A DNA stretch of 64,000 bases from Rubrivivax sp. (GTDB lineage: Bacteria; Pseudomonadota; Gammaproteobacteria; Burkholderiales; Burkholderiaceae_C), in NCBI GenBank assembly GCA_027489455.1, contig JAIXZR010000136.1, forward strand, positions 1 to 64,000, given 5' to 3'. A program made the position numbers and the translations under genes. The notes beneath the pieces were generated by a model. That model saw nothing but the letters and a program-made list of their open reading frames with translations, searched no databases and was not told where the DNA came from. Positions 1 to 8,755 of this stretch are shown here, piece by piece (the first letter of the stretch is position 1; the number at the start of each line of letters is the position of its first letter).

Positions 1-291
1 GATGGCTGCAGCCAGCGCGCCCGTGGGCTCGCCGCCGCCCTGGGGCTTCATGCAGTGCCAGAAGAAGGTGTGGTTCCAGATCTGCGCGGCGTTGTTGTAG
101 ATGCCGCCACTGCTCTTCTTGATGATGTCTTCCAGCGCCAGGGCCTCGAACTCGGTGCCCTTCTGCAGGTTGTTCAGGTTCACAACGTACGCGTTGTGGT
201 GCTTGCCGTGGTGGAACTCCAGCGTCTCACGGCTGTAGTGCGGGGCCAGGGCGTCGATGGCGTACGGCAGGGCGGGCAGGGTGTGTTCCAT
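1..291 (-). CDS. sodB: Fe-type superoxide dismutase, N-terminal part (cut by window edge)
   Basis: Converts superoxide to oxygen and hydrogen peroxide in the cytoplasm. The 97 visible residues are the N-terminal helical hairpin of the Fe/Mn superoxide dismutase family. The start [18 protein letters not shown] and the stretch [11 protein letters not shown] are close to the iron enzyme of E. coli, and the first two metal ligands are visible as H27 and H74. The remaining two ligands (Asp and His) lie beyond the window. The gene reads leftward out of the window just downstream of xseA, with about 118 bases between them. The family is certain; iron rather than manganese is inferred from resemblance. 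Confidence 0.95.
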   Translation of the reverse strand, partial: MEHTLPALPYAIDALAPHYSRETLEFHHGKHHNAYVVNLNNLQKGTEFEALALEDIIKKSSGGIYNNAAQIWNHTFFWHCMKPQGGGEPTGALAAAI

Positions 292-409
292 GGTCGGATC
301 CTCGTGATGGTCGGGGGCCGCTGGGCGCGGCTGCAAGGGGGTGACGGGCACTGCCGCGGCCAGCGGCAGGCCGTCGTCCGGACAACCAGCGGATTGTAGG
401 CAGGGGCCG

Positions 410-1714
410 TCAGCGAGACGGCAGCAGGGGTTCGATGTGCTGCACGGCCATCCCGGCCTGCCCGTCGGCCCAGACTGCGCGAACCGCCTGCCCTGGCTGC
501 AGGCTGTGTACCGATACCACCGGGCGCCCGTCGGCGGCCTCGACCCACGCGTAGCCGCGCTGCAGTACGCGCGAGGGGTCCAGCGCCTGCAGGCGGTGGC
601 CGTGGGCGTCCAGTTGGAGGGCTGCGCGCTGCAGCTGGCGCTGCACGGCCGCCGCCATGCGCCGGGCCCGCAGCGCGGGCTCTTCGGCATGGCGGGCACA
701 ACGGGTGGCCAGCGCCTGGCGCAGCCGCAGCTGCAGCGCGTTCAGGCGTTCGGCCTGGCCCCACAGGGCCCGGCCGGGCTGCCCCAGGCGCAGGCCCAGG
801 GTGTCCACGCGCTGCGCCTGCTGCTGCAGCACGCGCTGCACGGCACGGCGCAGCGCAGCCTGGCGCAGCTGCAGTGCCGCCAGCGCCTCGTCACGCACGG
901 GGGCGGCCAGTTCGGCGGCTGCGGTCGGCGTGGGCGCCCGCAGATCGGCGGCCAGATCGCACAGGGTGATGTCGGTCTCGTGGCCCACGCCGCACACCAC
1001 CGGCAGGGGGCAGGCCGCCACGGCGCGCACCACGCGCTCGTCGTTGAAGGCCCACAGGTCTTCCAGCGGCCCGCCGCCGCGTACCAGCAGCAGGGTGTCG
1101 ACTTCGGCCCGCCGGCCTGCCAGCTGCAGTGCCGCCACCAGCGCAGCCGGCGCTTCGGCGCCTTGCACCAGGCTCGGGTAGACGACCACCGGCACATGGG
1201 GCGCACGCCGCTGCAGCGCCGTCAACACGTCGCGCAGGGCCGCAGCGCCCAGCGAGGTGACGACACCGATGGCGCGCGGCTGCGTGGCGATCGGGCGCTT
1301 GCGCCCCGCGTCGAACAAGCCCAGCGCCTGCAGCCGTGCGCGCAGGCGCAGGAACTCTTCGTACAGGCTGCCGGCGCCCACGCGTTCCATGCTTTCGACC
1401 ACCAGCTGCAGTTCGCCGCGGGCTTCGTAGACGCCCAGCCGCCCGCGCAGATCGACCTGCTGGCCGTCGGCTGGCCGGAAGTCCAGCAGGCTGGCCGCGC
1501 GACGGAACATCGCGCAGCGCAGCACGGCGCTGGCGCCGCTGGCGTCCTTCAGCGTGAAGTAGCAGTGCCCGCTGCTGGCACGCACCAGGCCAGAGAGCTC
1601 GCCGCGCACGGCCACCGCACCAAAGCGCGCCGCGATCGCGTCTCCCGTGGCCAGCAAGAGCGCGGCCACGCCCCAGGGGCTGCGCGCCGGTGGCGCGAAA
1701 TCGGGCTCAAGCAT
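410..1714 (-). CDS. xseA: Exodeoxyribonuclease VII large subunit
   Basis: Catalytic large subunit of exonuclease VII, which degrades single-stranded DNA from both ends with the small XseB subunit. The 434 residues show the N-terminal OB-fold (about 12-110, with VRGELSG near 36-42), then the catalytic core: GVVTS at 150-154, [16 protein letters not shown] at 211-226, GVGHETD at 242-248 and [10 protein letters not shown] at 259-268. The C-terminal part is long, helical and Arg/Gln-rich, as expected for the coiled-coil region. It is slightly shorter than the usual 440-460 residues. It is divergent from exbB, and no xseB is next to it. Confidence 0.95.
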   Translation of the reverse strand: MLEPDFAPPARSPWGVAALLLATGDAIAARFGAVAVRGELSGLVRASSGHCYFTLKDASGASAVLRCAMFRRAASLLDFRPADGQQVDLRGRLGVYEARGELQLVVESMERVGAGSLYEEFLRLRARLQALGLFDAGRKRPIATQPRAIGVVTSLGAAALRDVLTALQRRAPHVPVVVYPSLVQGAEAPAALVAALQLAGRRAEVDTLLLVRGGGPLEDLWAFNDERVVRAVAACPLPVVCGVGHETDITLCDLAADLRAPTPTAAAELAAPVRDEALAALQLRQAALRRAVQRVLQQQAQRVDTLGLRLGQPGRALWGQAERLNALQLRLRQALATRCARHAEEPALRARRMAAAVQRQLQRAALQLDAHGHRLQALDPSRVLQRGYAWVEAADGRPVVSVHSLQPGQAVRAVWADGQAGMAVQHIEPLLPSR

Positions 1715-2133
1715 GCGGATCGCCAGACGCAGCGCGGGTCGGGAACTCCACAGCCGCGCGGGCGCAGCAGGGCGGGGGCTTTGATGCCGTCATGTTGTTG
1801 TCAAATTCGTGCAAGTCGTTGATTTCAAACAAGAAAAAAGTGCACAAAAATTCAGCAAACCAGCCCGGCGCACGCATTGGCGCGGGTTTGCGAAGCCTCG
1901 GTGGAGCTTACCCACACAGTTGTCCACAGTTTCGGTGGACATCGCAGGTGGTGCCGGCCCGTGTGTCGGCCGGGATCTGGGGGCCAAAGCACCGCTTGTT
2001 GCGGCGGCCGTGGCGGCGGCCGGGCGGATGGCCATCGGACATAATCCGCGGCAGCCGGAACCGGCCCGCCCGCGGCACCGCAAGCCCAGGCCATGCCGGC
2101 CACGACACCCTGCCCTGGCATCAAGAGACAGCC
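1715..2133. other. Divergent intergenic region between xseA and exbB
   Basis: About 420 bases hold no convincing gene. The stretch 1795-1860 is unusually AT-rich for this genome (runs of A and T, including a run of six A), as expected of a promoter region for the two divergent genes. A CATAAT hexamer lies at 2040-2045 in the exbB direction. I found no clear Fur box or riboswitch by eye. Confidence 0.5.
2040..2045 (+). promoter_or_regulatory. Possible -10 element upstream of exbB
   Basis: The hexamer CATAAT lies 89 bases before the proposed exbB start codon in an otherwise GC-rich stretch. No good -35 hexamer sits at the right distance, so this is a weak assignment. Confidence 0.3.
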
Positions 2134-2766
2134 TTGTTTTCCATCATACAAGCGGCCGGTTGGCCGATCTGGCCCCTCATCGGCTGCTCCGTCGTGGCCC
2201 TGGCCCTGGTGATCGAACGTCTGCTGCAACTGCGCAGCAGCCGTGTCGCGCCGCCCAGCCTGGTCGACGAGGTCATGGGCGTGTCGCGCACCAGCCTGCC
2301 CGGCACCGACGTGGTGGTGAAGCTGGCCGACAACTCGGTGATGGGCACCGTGCTGGCCGCCGGCCTGCAGAGCGTGATCGCCGAGCCCCGCATCACCGAG
2401 CCGGCCTTGCGCCAGTCGTTCGAAAACGCCGGCCGCCTGGCGGTGCACCGGCTGGAGCGCTACCTCAACGCGCTGGGCACCATCGCCGCTGCGGCACCGC
2501 TGCTGGGCCTGCTGGGCACGGTGGTGGGCATGATCGAGATCTTCGGCGCGCAGGCGCCCACCTCGGGCTCCGGCGGCAACCCGCAGGCGCTGGCTCACGG
2601 CATTTCGATCGCCCTGTACAACACGGCGTTCGGGCTGATCGTGGCCATCCCTTCGCTGATGTTCTACCGCTACTTCCGGGCCCGGGTGGATGAGTTCCAG
2701 CTCGCCATGGAAGTGGCCGCCGAGCGCATGGTGCCGCACCTGATGCGCTTTGCCGTCAAGACCTGA
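2134..2766 (+). CDS. exbB: ExbB/TolQ-family proton channel protein
   Basis: Inner-membrane part of the ExbB-ExbD proton channel that energises TonB-dependent uptake. The chosen start is a TTG codon, because AAGAGA lies 5 bases upstream and translation then opens directly into the first membrane segment (about residues 10-29); ATG starts further upstream would add a long unrelated tail. The 210-residue product has the family's three-helix layout, with helices near 114-137 (Gly/Ala-rich, APLLGLLGTVVGMIEIFG) and 156-180. exbD follows 17 bases later. With two TonB-dependent receptors in this window it is a plausible energy source for them, though no tonB is present. Confidence 0.93.
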   Translation: MFSIIQAAGWPIWPLIGCSVVALALVIERLLQLRSSRVAPPSLVDEVMGVSRTSLPGTDVVVKLADNSVMGTVLAAGLQSVIAEPRITEPALRQSFENAGRLAVHRLERYLNALGTIAAAAPLLGLLGTVVGMIEIFGAQAPTSGSGGNPQALAHGISIALYNTAFGLIVAIPSLMFYRYFRARVDEFQLAMEVAAERMVPHLMRFAVKT

Positions 2767-2783
2767 GCCCGGCAGCCCCGCGC

Positions 2784-3209
2784 ATGAAGTTCAGCCGCCG
2801 CCGCCCCGAAGAACCGGAGATCAACCTGATCCCGTTCATCGACGTGCTGCTGGTGGTGCTGATCTTCCTGATGCTCTCGACCACCTATTCCAAGTTCACC
2901 GAGCTGCAGGTCAACCTGCCTTCGGCTGACGCCGACACGCTGCGCGAGCGGCCGCTGGAAGTGATCGTCTCGGTGTCGGCCGACGGGCGCTACGCCGTCA
3001 ACAAGAAGCCCGTGGACGGCCGCAGCGTGGAAGCGCTGACGGCCGAGATCGCCACCGCCTCGGGCGGCCGCAGCGACAGCGTGGTCGTGGTCTCGGCGGA
3101 CGCGCTGGCCGCGCACCAGGCGGTGGTGAACGTGCTCGATGCCTCGCGTCGTGCGGGCCTGGCGCGGCTGACCTTCGCAGCGCAGACCAGCGGCGAAATG
3201 CCGCGCTAG
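2784..3209 (+). CDS. exbD: ExbD/TolR-family biopolymer transport protein
   Basis: Partner of ExbB; its single membrane helix carries the aspartate that takes part in proton flow. The 141-residue protein has a short basic N-terminus ([10 protein letters not shown]), one membrane helix at about 15-33 in which D20 sits in the conserved [15 protein letters not shown] context, and a periplasmic domain to the end. It is co-directional with exbB and followed 17 bases later by lpxK, so the three probably share a transcript. Confidence 0.95.
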   Translation: MKFSRRRPEEPEINLIPFIDVLLVVLIFLMLSTTYSKFTELQVNLPSADADTLRERPLEVIVSVSADGRYAVNKKPVDGRSVEALTAEIATASGGRSDSVVVVSADALAAHQAVVNVLDASRRAGLARLTFAAQTSGEMPR

Positions 3210-3226
3210 CCCGCCTGCGGCCGCCC

Positions 3227-4339
3227 ATGCCCGGGCCCGCCCCTTTGCCTGGCTTGGCTGCGCACCTGGAAGCGCTGCTCAGCCGCCATTGGTGGCGGCC
3301 GCGGCCCAGCGGCCTGGCGCGGCTGCTGCTGCCGCTGGCCTGGGCCTATGGCCTGCTGTTCAGGCTGCAACGCGCACGCCAGGGCGTGCGGCAGCCCACC
3401 CCGGTGCCGGTGATCGTGGTTGGCAATCTGGTGGTGGGCGGCGCCGGCAAGACACCCGTGGTGATCGCCCTGGTGCAGGCGTTGCGCCACGCAGGCTGGA
3501 CGCCAGGGGTGATCAGCCGCGGCTACGGGCGCGCCAGCGACGCTGCGACCAGCCAGCCGGACTGGCGCGAAGTCGCCAGCGACAGCATGGCCAGCGATGT
3601 CGGCGACGAGCCGCTGCTCATTCATCGCCGCACCCGCGCGCCCGTGATGGTGGGCCGCGACCGGGCGGCCGCGGCCCGCGCGCTGTGCCGGCGCCACCCG
3701 GGCCTGAACGTGATCGTCTCCGACGATGGCCTGCAGCACGCAGCCCTGGCCCGCGCGCTGGAGTTGCTGGTGTTCGACGAACGCGGCATCGGCAATGGCC
3801 TGCTGCTGCCCGCCGGCCCGTTGCGCCAGCCGCTGCCAGCGCGGCTGCACGAAACGATGCGCGTGCTCTACAGCGGGCCCGCGGCGCCGCCGTTGCAACC
3901 AGCCCTGCAGCTGCACCGTGCGCTGGGCGCGGCCTGGCCCCTGGCCGCCTGGTGGCAAGGCGATGCCAGCGCCCAGGTGCCATTGGCCGCACTGCGCGGC
4001 CGGCGGCTGCTGGCCCTGGCCGGCATCGCGGCGCCCGAGAAGTTCTTCGCGATGCTGGAAGCCGCAGGCCTGCTGATCGACCGGCTGCCGCAACCCGACC
4101 ACGCGGCCTACCCGCAGGCGCCCTGGCCGGCAGGCACCCGCGAGGTCGTGACGACCGAGAAGGACGCCGTCAAGCTGCCGCCGGCGCTGGTCGGAGCCAC
4201 GCGCGTCTGGGTGCTCGGGCTAGACTTGGCCCTGCCGCCGGATTGGATCGACGGCCTTCTGCCGGCCTTGCGCCCGCCCCACGGCCGCGCTGCCGCACCC
4301 ACCCCGCCGCCGACCCCGCCCGCCCCGCCCCACCCATGA
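3227..4339 (+). CDS. lpxK: Tetraacyldisaccharide 4'-kinase
   Basis: Phosphorylates the 4' position of the lipid A disaccharide at the inner membrane, the sixth step of the Raetz pathway. The 370-residue protein has an N-terminal membrane-associating helix (about 30-47), a Walker A motif in [15 protein letters not shown] (64-78), the VISRGYGR segment (95-102) and SDDGLQH (165-171). The C-terminus ends in a Pro/Ala/His-rich tail of about 25 residues that is probably dispensable. Its stop codon overlaps the next start in an ATGA arrangement, indicating translational coupling. Confidence 0.96.
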   Translation: MPGPAPLPGLAAHLEALLSRHWWRPRPSGLARLLLPLAWAYGLLFRLQRARQGVRQPTPVPVIVVGNLVVGGAGKTPVVIALVQALRHAGWTPGVISRGYGRASDAATSQPDWREVASDSMASDVGDEPLLIHRRTRAPVMVGRDRAAAARALCRRHPGLNVIVSDDGLQHAALARALELLVFDERGIGNGLLLPAGPLRQPLPARLHETMRVLYSGPAAPPLQPALQLHRALGAAWPLAAWWQGDASAQVPLAALRGRRLLALAGIAAPEKFFAMLEAAGLLIDRLPQPDHAAYPQAPWPAGTREVVTTEKDAVKLPPALVGATRVWVLGLDLALPPDWIDGLLPALRPPHGRAAAPTPPPTPPAPPHP

Positions 4340-4557
4340 GCCTGGACCACCGCCTGATCGATCTGCTCGTCTGCCCTGTCTGCAAGGGCCCCTTGACGAT
4401 GAACCGCGACGAGCAGATGCGCCCGGTGGAACTGGCCTGCCCCGCCGACCGGCTGGCCTTCCCGATCCGCGACGGCATCCCGGTGATGCTGGAAGGCGAA
4501 GCCCGCAGCCTGGACGGCCCGGCAACCCCAGCACCCGATACCCGCGCCCCGGCATGA
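4336..4557 (+). CDS. Trm112-family small zinc-ribbon-like protein
   Basis: A 73-residue protein of the Trm112/YcaR family, small proteins that in other organisms activate or stabilise methyltransferases; in Proteobacteria the role is not settled. It begins [11 protein letters not shown] (residues 9-19) and has a second cysteine in [21 protein letters not shown] (about 34-53), the family pattern. It overlaps lpxK upstream and kdsB downstream by ATGA junctions, the usual position of this family between lpxK and kdsB in Burkholderiales. Confidence 0.92.
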   Translation: MSLDHRLIDLLVCPVCKGPLTMNRDEQMRPVELACPADRLAFPIRDGIPVMLEGEARSLDGPATPAPDTRAPA

Positions 4558-5333
4558 GCTTCACGGTGCTGGTGCCGGCGCGGCTGGCATCCACCCGCTT
4601 GCCCGGCAAGCCGCTGGCCGACATCGCCGGGCTGCCGATGGTGGTGCGCGTCGCCCAGCGCGCCGCGGCCAGCGGCGCAGCCCGCGTGGTGGTGGCGGCC
4701 GACGACGACCGCATCCTGTACGCCTGCGCCCGCCATGGCGTGCAGGCCGTGCTGACGCGGCAGGACCACCCCAGCGGCAGCGACCGCCTGGCCGAAGCCT
4801 GCACGCTGCTGGGGCTGGACGGCGAGGACATCGTCGTCAACGTCCAGGGCGACGAACCGCTGATCGACCCGGCCCTGGTGCGCCACTGCGCGGAACTGCT
4901 GGCCGCCCGCACCGATTGCGTGATGGCCACGGCCGCGCATGCCATCACCGATCTGGCCGACTACACCAGCCCGCACGTCGTGAAGGTGCTGCTGGACGCT
5001 GCGCAACGCGCGCTGATCTTCAGCCGCGCACCCTTGCCGTGGTGGCGCGACGGACATGCCCAGGGCATCAGCGCCCTGCCCCCACAGCCGGCGCCACTGC
5101 GGCACATCGGTCTGTATGCCTACCGCGCGGCCTTCCTGCGCGGCTTCCCGACCCTGCCGCCGGCGCCGCTGGAGCAATGCGAATCCCTGGAGCAACTGCG
5201 CGTGCTCTGGCATGGCCACCGCATCGCCGTACACCTGGCGGCACAGGCGCCGGGCGCTGGCGTGGACACCCCGGAAGACCTGGCGCGGGTGCGCGCCTGG
5301 TTCGAGAAAACCCCTGTCGCGCCCGAGCCCTGA
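4554..5333 (+). CDS. kdsB: CMP-KDO synthetase (3-deoxy-manno-octulosonate cytidylyltransferase)
   Basis: Activates KDO with CTP for addition to lipid A in lipopolysaccharide synthesis. The 259-residue protein has the nucleotidyltransferase signature [14 protein letters not shown] at 8-21, [10 protein letters not shown] near 99-108, and the C-terminal GLYAYR and VDTPEDL segments. Length and motifs are normal for the family. It is coupled to the Trm112-family gene by an ATGA overlap, so lipid A and KDO steps are co-expressed. Confidence 0.96.
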   Translation: MSFTVLVPARLASTRLPGKPLADIAGLPMVVRVAQRAAASGAARVVVAADDDRILYACARHGVQAVLTRQDHPSGSDRLAEACTLLGLDGEDIVVNVQGDEPLIDPALVRHCAELLAARTDCVMATAAHAITDLADYTSPHVVKVLLDAAQRALIFSRAPLPWWRDGHAQGISALPPQPAPLRHIGLYAYRAAFLRGFPTLPPAPLEQCESLEQLRVLWHGHRIAVHLAAQAPGAGVDTPEDLARVRAWFEKTPVAPEP

Positions 5334-5391
5334 GCCCAGGCTGCGTCAGCTTGGTGCGAGGGTGTGCGTGCTATTCTCATTCGAGCTCTGA

Positions 5392-6126
<735 letters not shown>

Positions 6127-6152
6127 GGCCAGGCAAGGCAGAAGGCGGCAAC

Positions 6153-6911
6153 GTGGACATCGCAGGCAAGGTATTCATCGTCACGGGCGGGGCTTCGGGG
6201 CTGGGCGAAGGCACGGCACGCATGCTGGCAGCGCACGGTGGCCTTGTCATCGTGGCCGATCTGCAGGAAGACCGCGGGCAGGCCGTGGCGGCCGACATCG
6301 GCGGCCGCTTCGTCAGATGCGACGTCAGTGCCGAGGCCGATGGTCAGGCGGCGGTGGCAGCAGCCACCGCGCTGGGCCCGCTCATGGGGCTGGTGAACTG
6401 CGCCGGCATCGCCCCGGCGGTCAAGACGGTGGGCCGTGACGGTGCGCACCCGCTGGCGGCCTTCACCAAGTGCATCAGCGTCAACCTGGTCGGCAGCTTC
6501 AACATGATCCGCCTGGCTGCCGAAGCCATGGCCAAGAACGCACCCGAAGCCACAGGCGAGCGCGGCGTGCTCATCAGCACCGCCAGCGTGGCCGCCTACG
6601 ACGGCCAGATCGGCCAGGCCGCCTACAGCGCCAGCAAGGGCGGCATCGTCGGCATGACGCTGCCGATTGCACGGGATCTGGCCCGCAACGGCATTCGCAA
6701 CATGACGATCGCTCCCGGCATCTTCGGCACGCCCATGCTGTTCGGCATGCCGCAAGACGTGCAGGACGCCCTGGCCGCGGGCGTGCCCTTCCCCAGCCGC
6801 CTGGGCACGCCGCAGGACTACGCCAAGCTGGTGAAGCACATCATCGAGAACGAGATGCTGAACGGCGAAGTGATCCGGCTGGACGGGGCCATCCGGCTGG
6901 CGCCGAAGTAG
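6153..6911 (+). CDS. Short-chain dehydrogenase, 3-hydroxyacyl-CoA dehydrogenase type 2-like
   Basis: NAD(P)-dependent oxidoreductase of the classical SDR family. Starting at GTG (purine-rich GAAGGCGG upstream) gives 252 residues with the cofactor motif TGGASGLG at 11-18, NCAG at 82-85, N111, S145 and the catalytic Y158-x3-K162 (YSASK). The middle part, with an acyl-group-sized insertion and the ending [17 protein letters not shown], resembles the HSD17B10-like 3-hydroxyacyl-CoA dehydrogenases of fatty-acid or isoleucine breakdown. It follows adk by 26 bases. The exact substrate is inferred only from resemblance. Confidence 0.85.
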   Translation: MDIAGKVFIVTGGASGLGEGTARMLAAHGGLVIVADLQEDRGQAVAADIGGRFVRCDVSAEADGQAAVAAATALGPLMGLVNCAGIAPAVKTVGRDGAHPLAAFTKCISVNLVGSFNMIRLAAEAMAKNAPEATGERGVLISTASVAAYDGQIGQAAYSASKGGIVGMTLPIARDLARNGIRNMTIAPGIFGTPMLFGMPQDVQDALAAGVPFPSRLGTPQDYAKLVKHIIENEMLNGEVIRLDGAIRLAPK

Positions 6912-6965
6912 CCGCAGCGCTGGCGCCGAGCTGAACCGGTGCCGGGCAGGCCGGTCGGTGCCGGC

Positions 6966-8378
6966 TCAGGCCACCGAGGCGCCGCCCACTGGGCCAGGCA
7001 CGAAGTCGAAGGCCACGCTCATGCGCACCCCTGGCGATGTGTATGGCGTCGTGCCGTGCCACATGTAGGCCGGGAAGAAGACGATGCGGCCTGGCTGGGG
7101 GTCGATGAAGCGTTCGGCCGAGGGCAACGGCACCAGCGGTATGCCGGGCTCGCCGAGCTTGAGCTGCCCTTGACCCGGGCCCAGGGCCGGCGGCGTTTCG
7201 ACGTAGCACGCGGAGGAGATCCATCCTTCCGGGTGAACATGGTTGACGTGCCGGCCGCCCGCCTGCATCCGGATGGACCAGCCGCCCTGGGTGGCAAAGC
7301 TGCCGCGGTTGCGGGCGCGCATGGGATCGCTGCCAGTCCCGAGCCGCCCCAGGTAGCGCCGCAACGGCGCGTCGATCGCCTGGGCCAGCGCCTGCGTGGC
7401 ACGGTGCGTCATCTGCAGGATGTTGGTGAGCTGCGAACCCTGCCGAACCGACTGCTGGAAAGGGTGGGTGCGGTACCGGTGTTCGCCATGCAGCATGCCG
7501 GCGAGCTCGGCCAGGTATTGGGCCAGGTCGTCCCATCCGGCAGGTGTTGCCAGCTCTTCCACCGCCACCAGGGCGTCGTAGTCGTAGAGCTGGCCGTACC
7601 GCGAGTCACCCATCAGCCGCCAGGCCGTGGCCAGCCGGGCCAGCGCATGCTGGTCCAGCGGCGCACGCGCGTGCAAAGCCGTGGCGATCTGCTCGGCGCG
7701 GCCCAGCTCGCCCAGGACGAGCAGCGCATCGATGCGCGCCAACTGGGTTGCCCCCCATTCGGGCGCAAGCGCTGTGGCACGCCGGGCCGCCGCCAAGGAG
7801 TCGCCAGGCAACCCGGCTTCCAGAGCTGCCTGTGCCAAGGCCAGCGCCAGGGTCACGTCGGCTGGCCGGTCCAAGGCAGCAGCCTGCAGCAGGCGCAGGG
7901 CCGCCGCCGCTTCGCCCACTTCCGAGAGCGTCTGCGCCTTCAGGACGATGAGACTGGCTTCCTGCGGGGCGCTCGCCAGTGCTGCATCGATGGGCCCCAG
8001 GGCTGCGGCCACGGCCCCGGTACGCATCCAGTGCAGCTGCGCCAAGTCACGAAGCGCATCGGCATACCGGGGGCGCCTGCGCAGCGCCTGTTCGTACAGG
8101 CCCTGTGCATCGTCCAGCCGGCCTTGGGCCTGTACGGCGCGAGCGCAGACCAGCCACGCCTCGGGCGCGTCCAGGCCCAGTTGCAAGGCACGTGAGGCTG
8201 CAGCCTCCGCCGCCGCTGCATGGCCGAAGTCGCCGAGGATGGCCGCCAGGTTATGGAAGGCCACCGCATTGCCAGGGTAGGCGGCAGTGATGGCCCGGTG
8301 CGCTGCTATCGCGGCGTCCCAGTGGCCTTGCTGCCTCAAGTCATCCGCTGCCCGCGTGGCTTCGCCAATGCCCGCCAT
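6966..8378 (-). CDS. TPR-repeat protein with C-terminal 2OG-Fe(II) oxygenase domain (copy 1)
   Basis: A likely protein- or peptide-modifying oxygenase. The start is ATG with GAGAAG 6 bases upstream (a TTG two codons earlier is possible), giving 470 residues. The N-terminal half (about 5-240) is made of helical TPR-like repeats. The C-terminal part (from about 290) has the fold signature of the 2OG-FeII_Oxy_5 group: HVNHVHPEGWISSACYVE supplies the first iron-binding His, and FFPAYMWHGTTPY followed by RMSVAFDFV supplies the distal His and the 2-oxoglutarate region. It is paralogous to the gene at 17332-18729. It is the last gene of the leftward receptor-modification cluster. Substrate unknown. 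Confidence 0.88.
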   Translation of the reverse strand: MAGIGEATRAADDLRQQGHWDAAIAAHRAITAAYPGNAVAFHNLAAILGDFGHAAAAEAAASRALQLGLDAPEAWLVCARAVQAQGRLDDAQGLYEQALRRRPRYADALRDLAQLHWMRTGAVAAALGPIDAALASAPQEASLIVLKAQTLSEVGEAAAALRLLQAAALDRPADVTLALALAQAALEAGLPGDSLAAARRATALAPEWGATQLARIDALLVLGELGRAEQIATALHARAPLDQHALARLATAWRLMGDSRYGQLYDYDALVAVEELATPAGWDDLAQYLAELAGMLHGEHRYRTHPFQQSVRQGSQLTNILQMTHRATQALAQAIDAPLRRYLGRLGTGSDPMRARNRGSFATQGGWSIRMQAGGRHVNHVHPEGWISSACYVETPPALGPGQGQLKLGEPGIPLVPLPSAERFIDPQPGRIVFFPAYMWHGTTPYTSPGVRMSVAFDFVPGPVGGASVA

Positions 8379-8425
8379 GCGCAACTTCTCGAAATTGGTT
8401 CAGCGGGAATGGGCGATCGCCCGGC

Positions 8426-8755
8426 CTAGCGCCCGCTCGTCGAGCCAGTGCGCTGCTGCAGATCTTGCATCGTCTTGCGCGAGATCTCGCGTTCCAACTC
8501 CCACTGCGCCGCGGTCTTGCAGATGCGGGTGGGAATGAGCGAGCCCACAGGTCGCTCCTGCTTGCAGACCTTGCGGTCGGGGTCGGCTTCAGCCGCCTGC
8601 TGTCCCTTGGCGTTGGCCGCGGGCGTGGCGGGCGCGGCAGCGGCAGCAGGTGCGGCAGAGGCTGCCGCGGCCGGCGCGGTGGCAGCCGTGTTGGCCATGG
8701 CGGCAGCGGTTGCCAGCGACAGCAAGAGGCTCGCAAGGATGGGAAGGGTCTTCAT
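8426..8755 (-). CDS. Small secreted Ala-rich protein of unknown function
   Basis: A 109-residue protein with a signal peptide (about 1-21, cleavage after AMA), then a low-complexity Ala/Pro linker (about 22-57) and a compact C-terminal block containing VCKQERPVGSLIPTRIC, a pair of cysteines 16 residues apart that could form a disulfide in the periplasm. The start overlaps the stop of the hydroxylase/sulfotransferase fusion gene (ATGA), so it is translated from the same message. I recognise the C-terminal block as resembling small conserved hypotheticals of Proteobacteria but can name no function. Confidence 0.75.
   Translation of the reverse strand: MKTLPILASLLLSLATAAAMANTAATAPAAAASAAPAAAAAPATPAANAKGQQAAEADPDRKVCKQERPVGSLIPTRICKTAAQWELEREISRKTMQDLQQRTGSTSGR

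Noticed and set aside
341-1822. Plus-strand frame of 493 codons opposite xseA
   Set aside because: Antisense shadow with Gln/Arg/His-rich, unstructured translation; xseA has all its family motifs.
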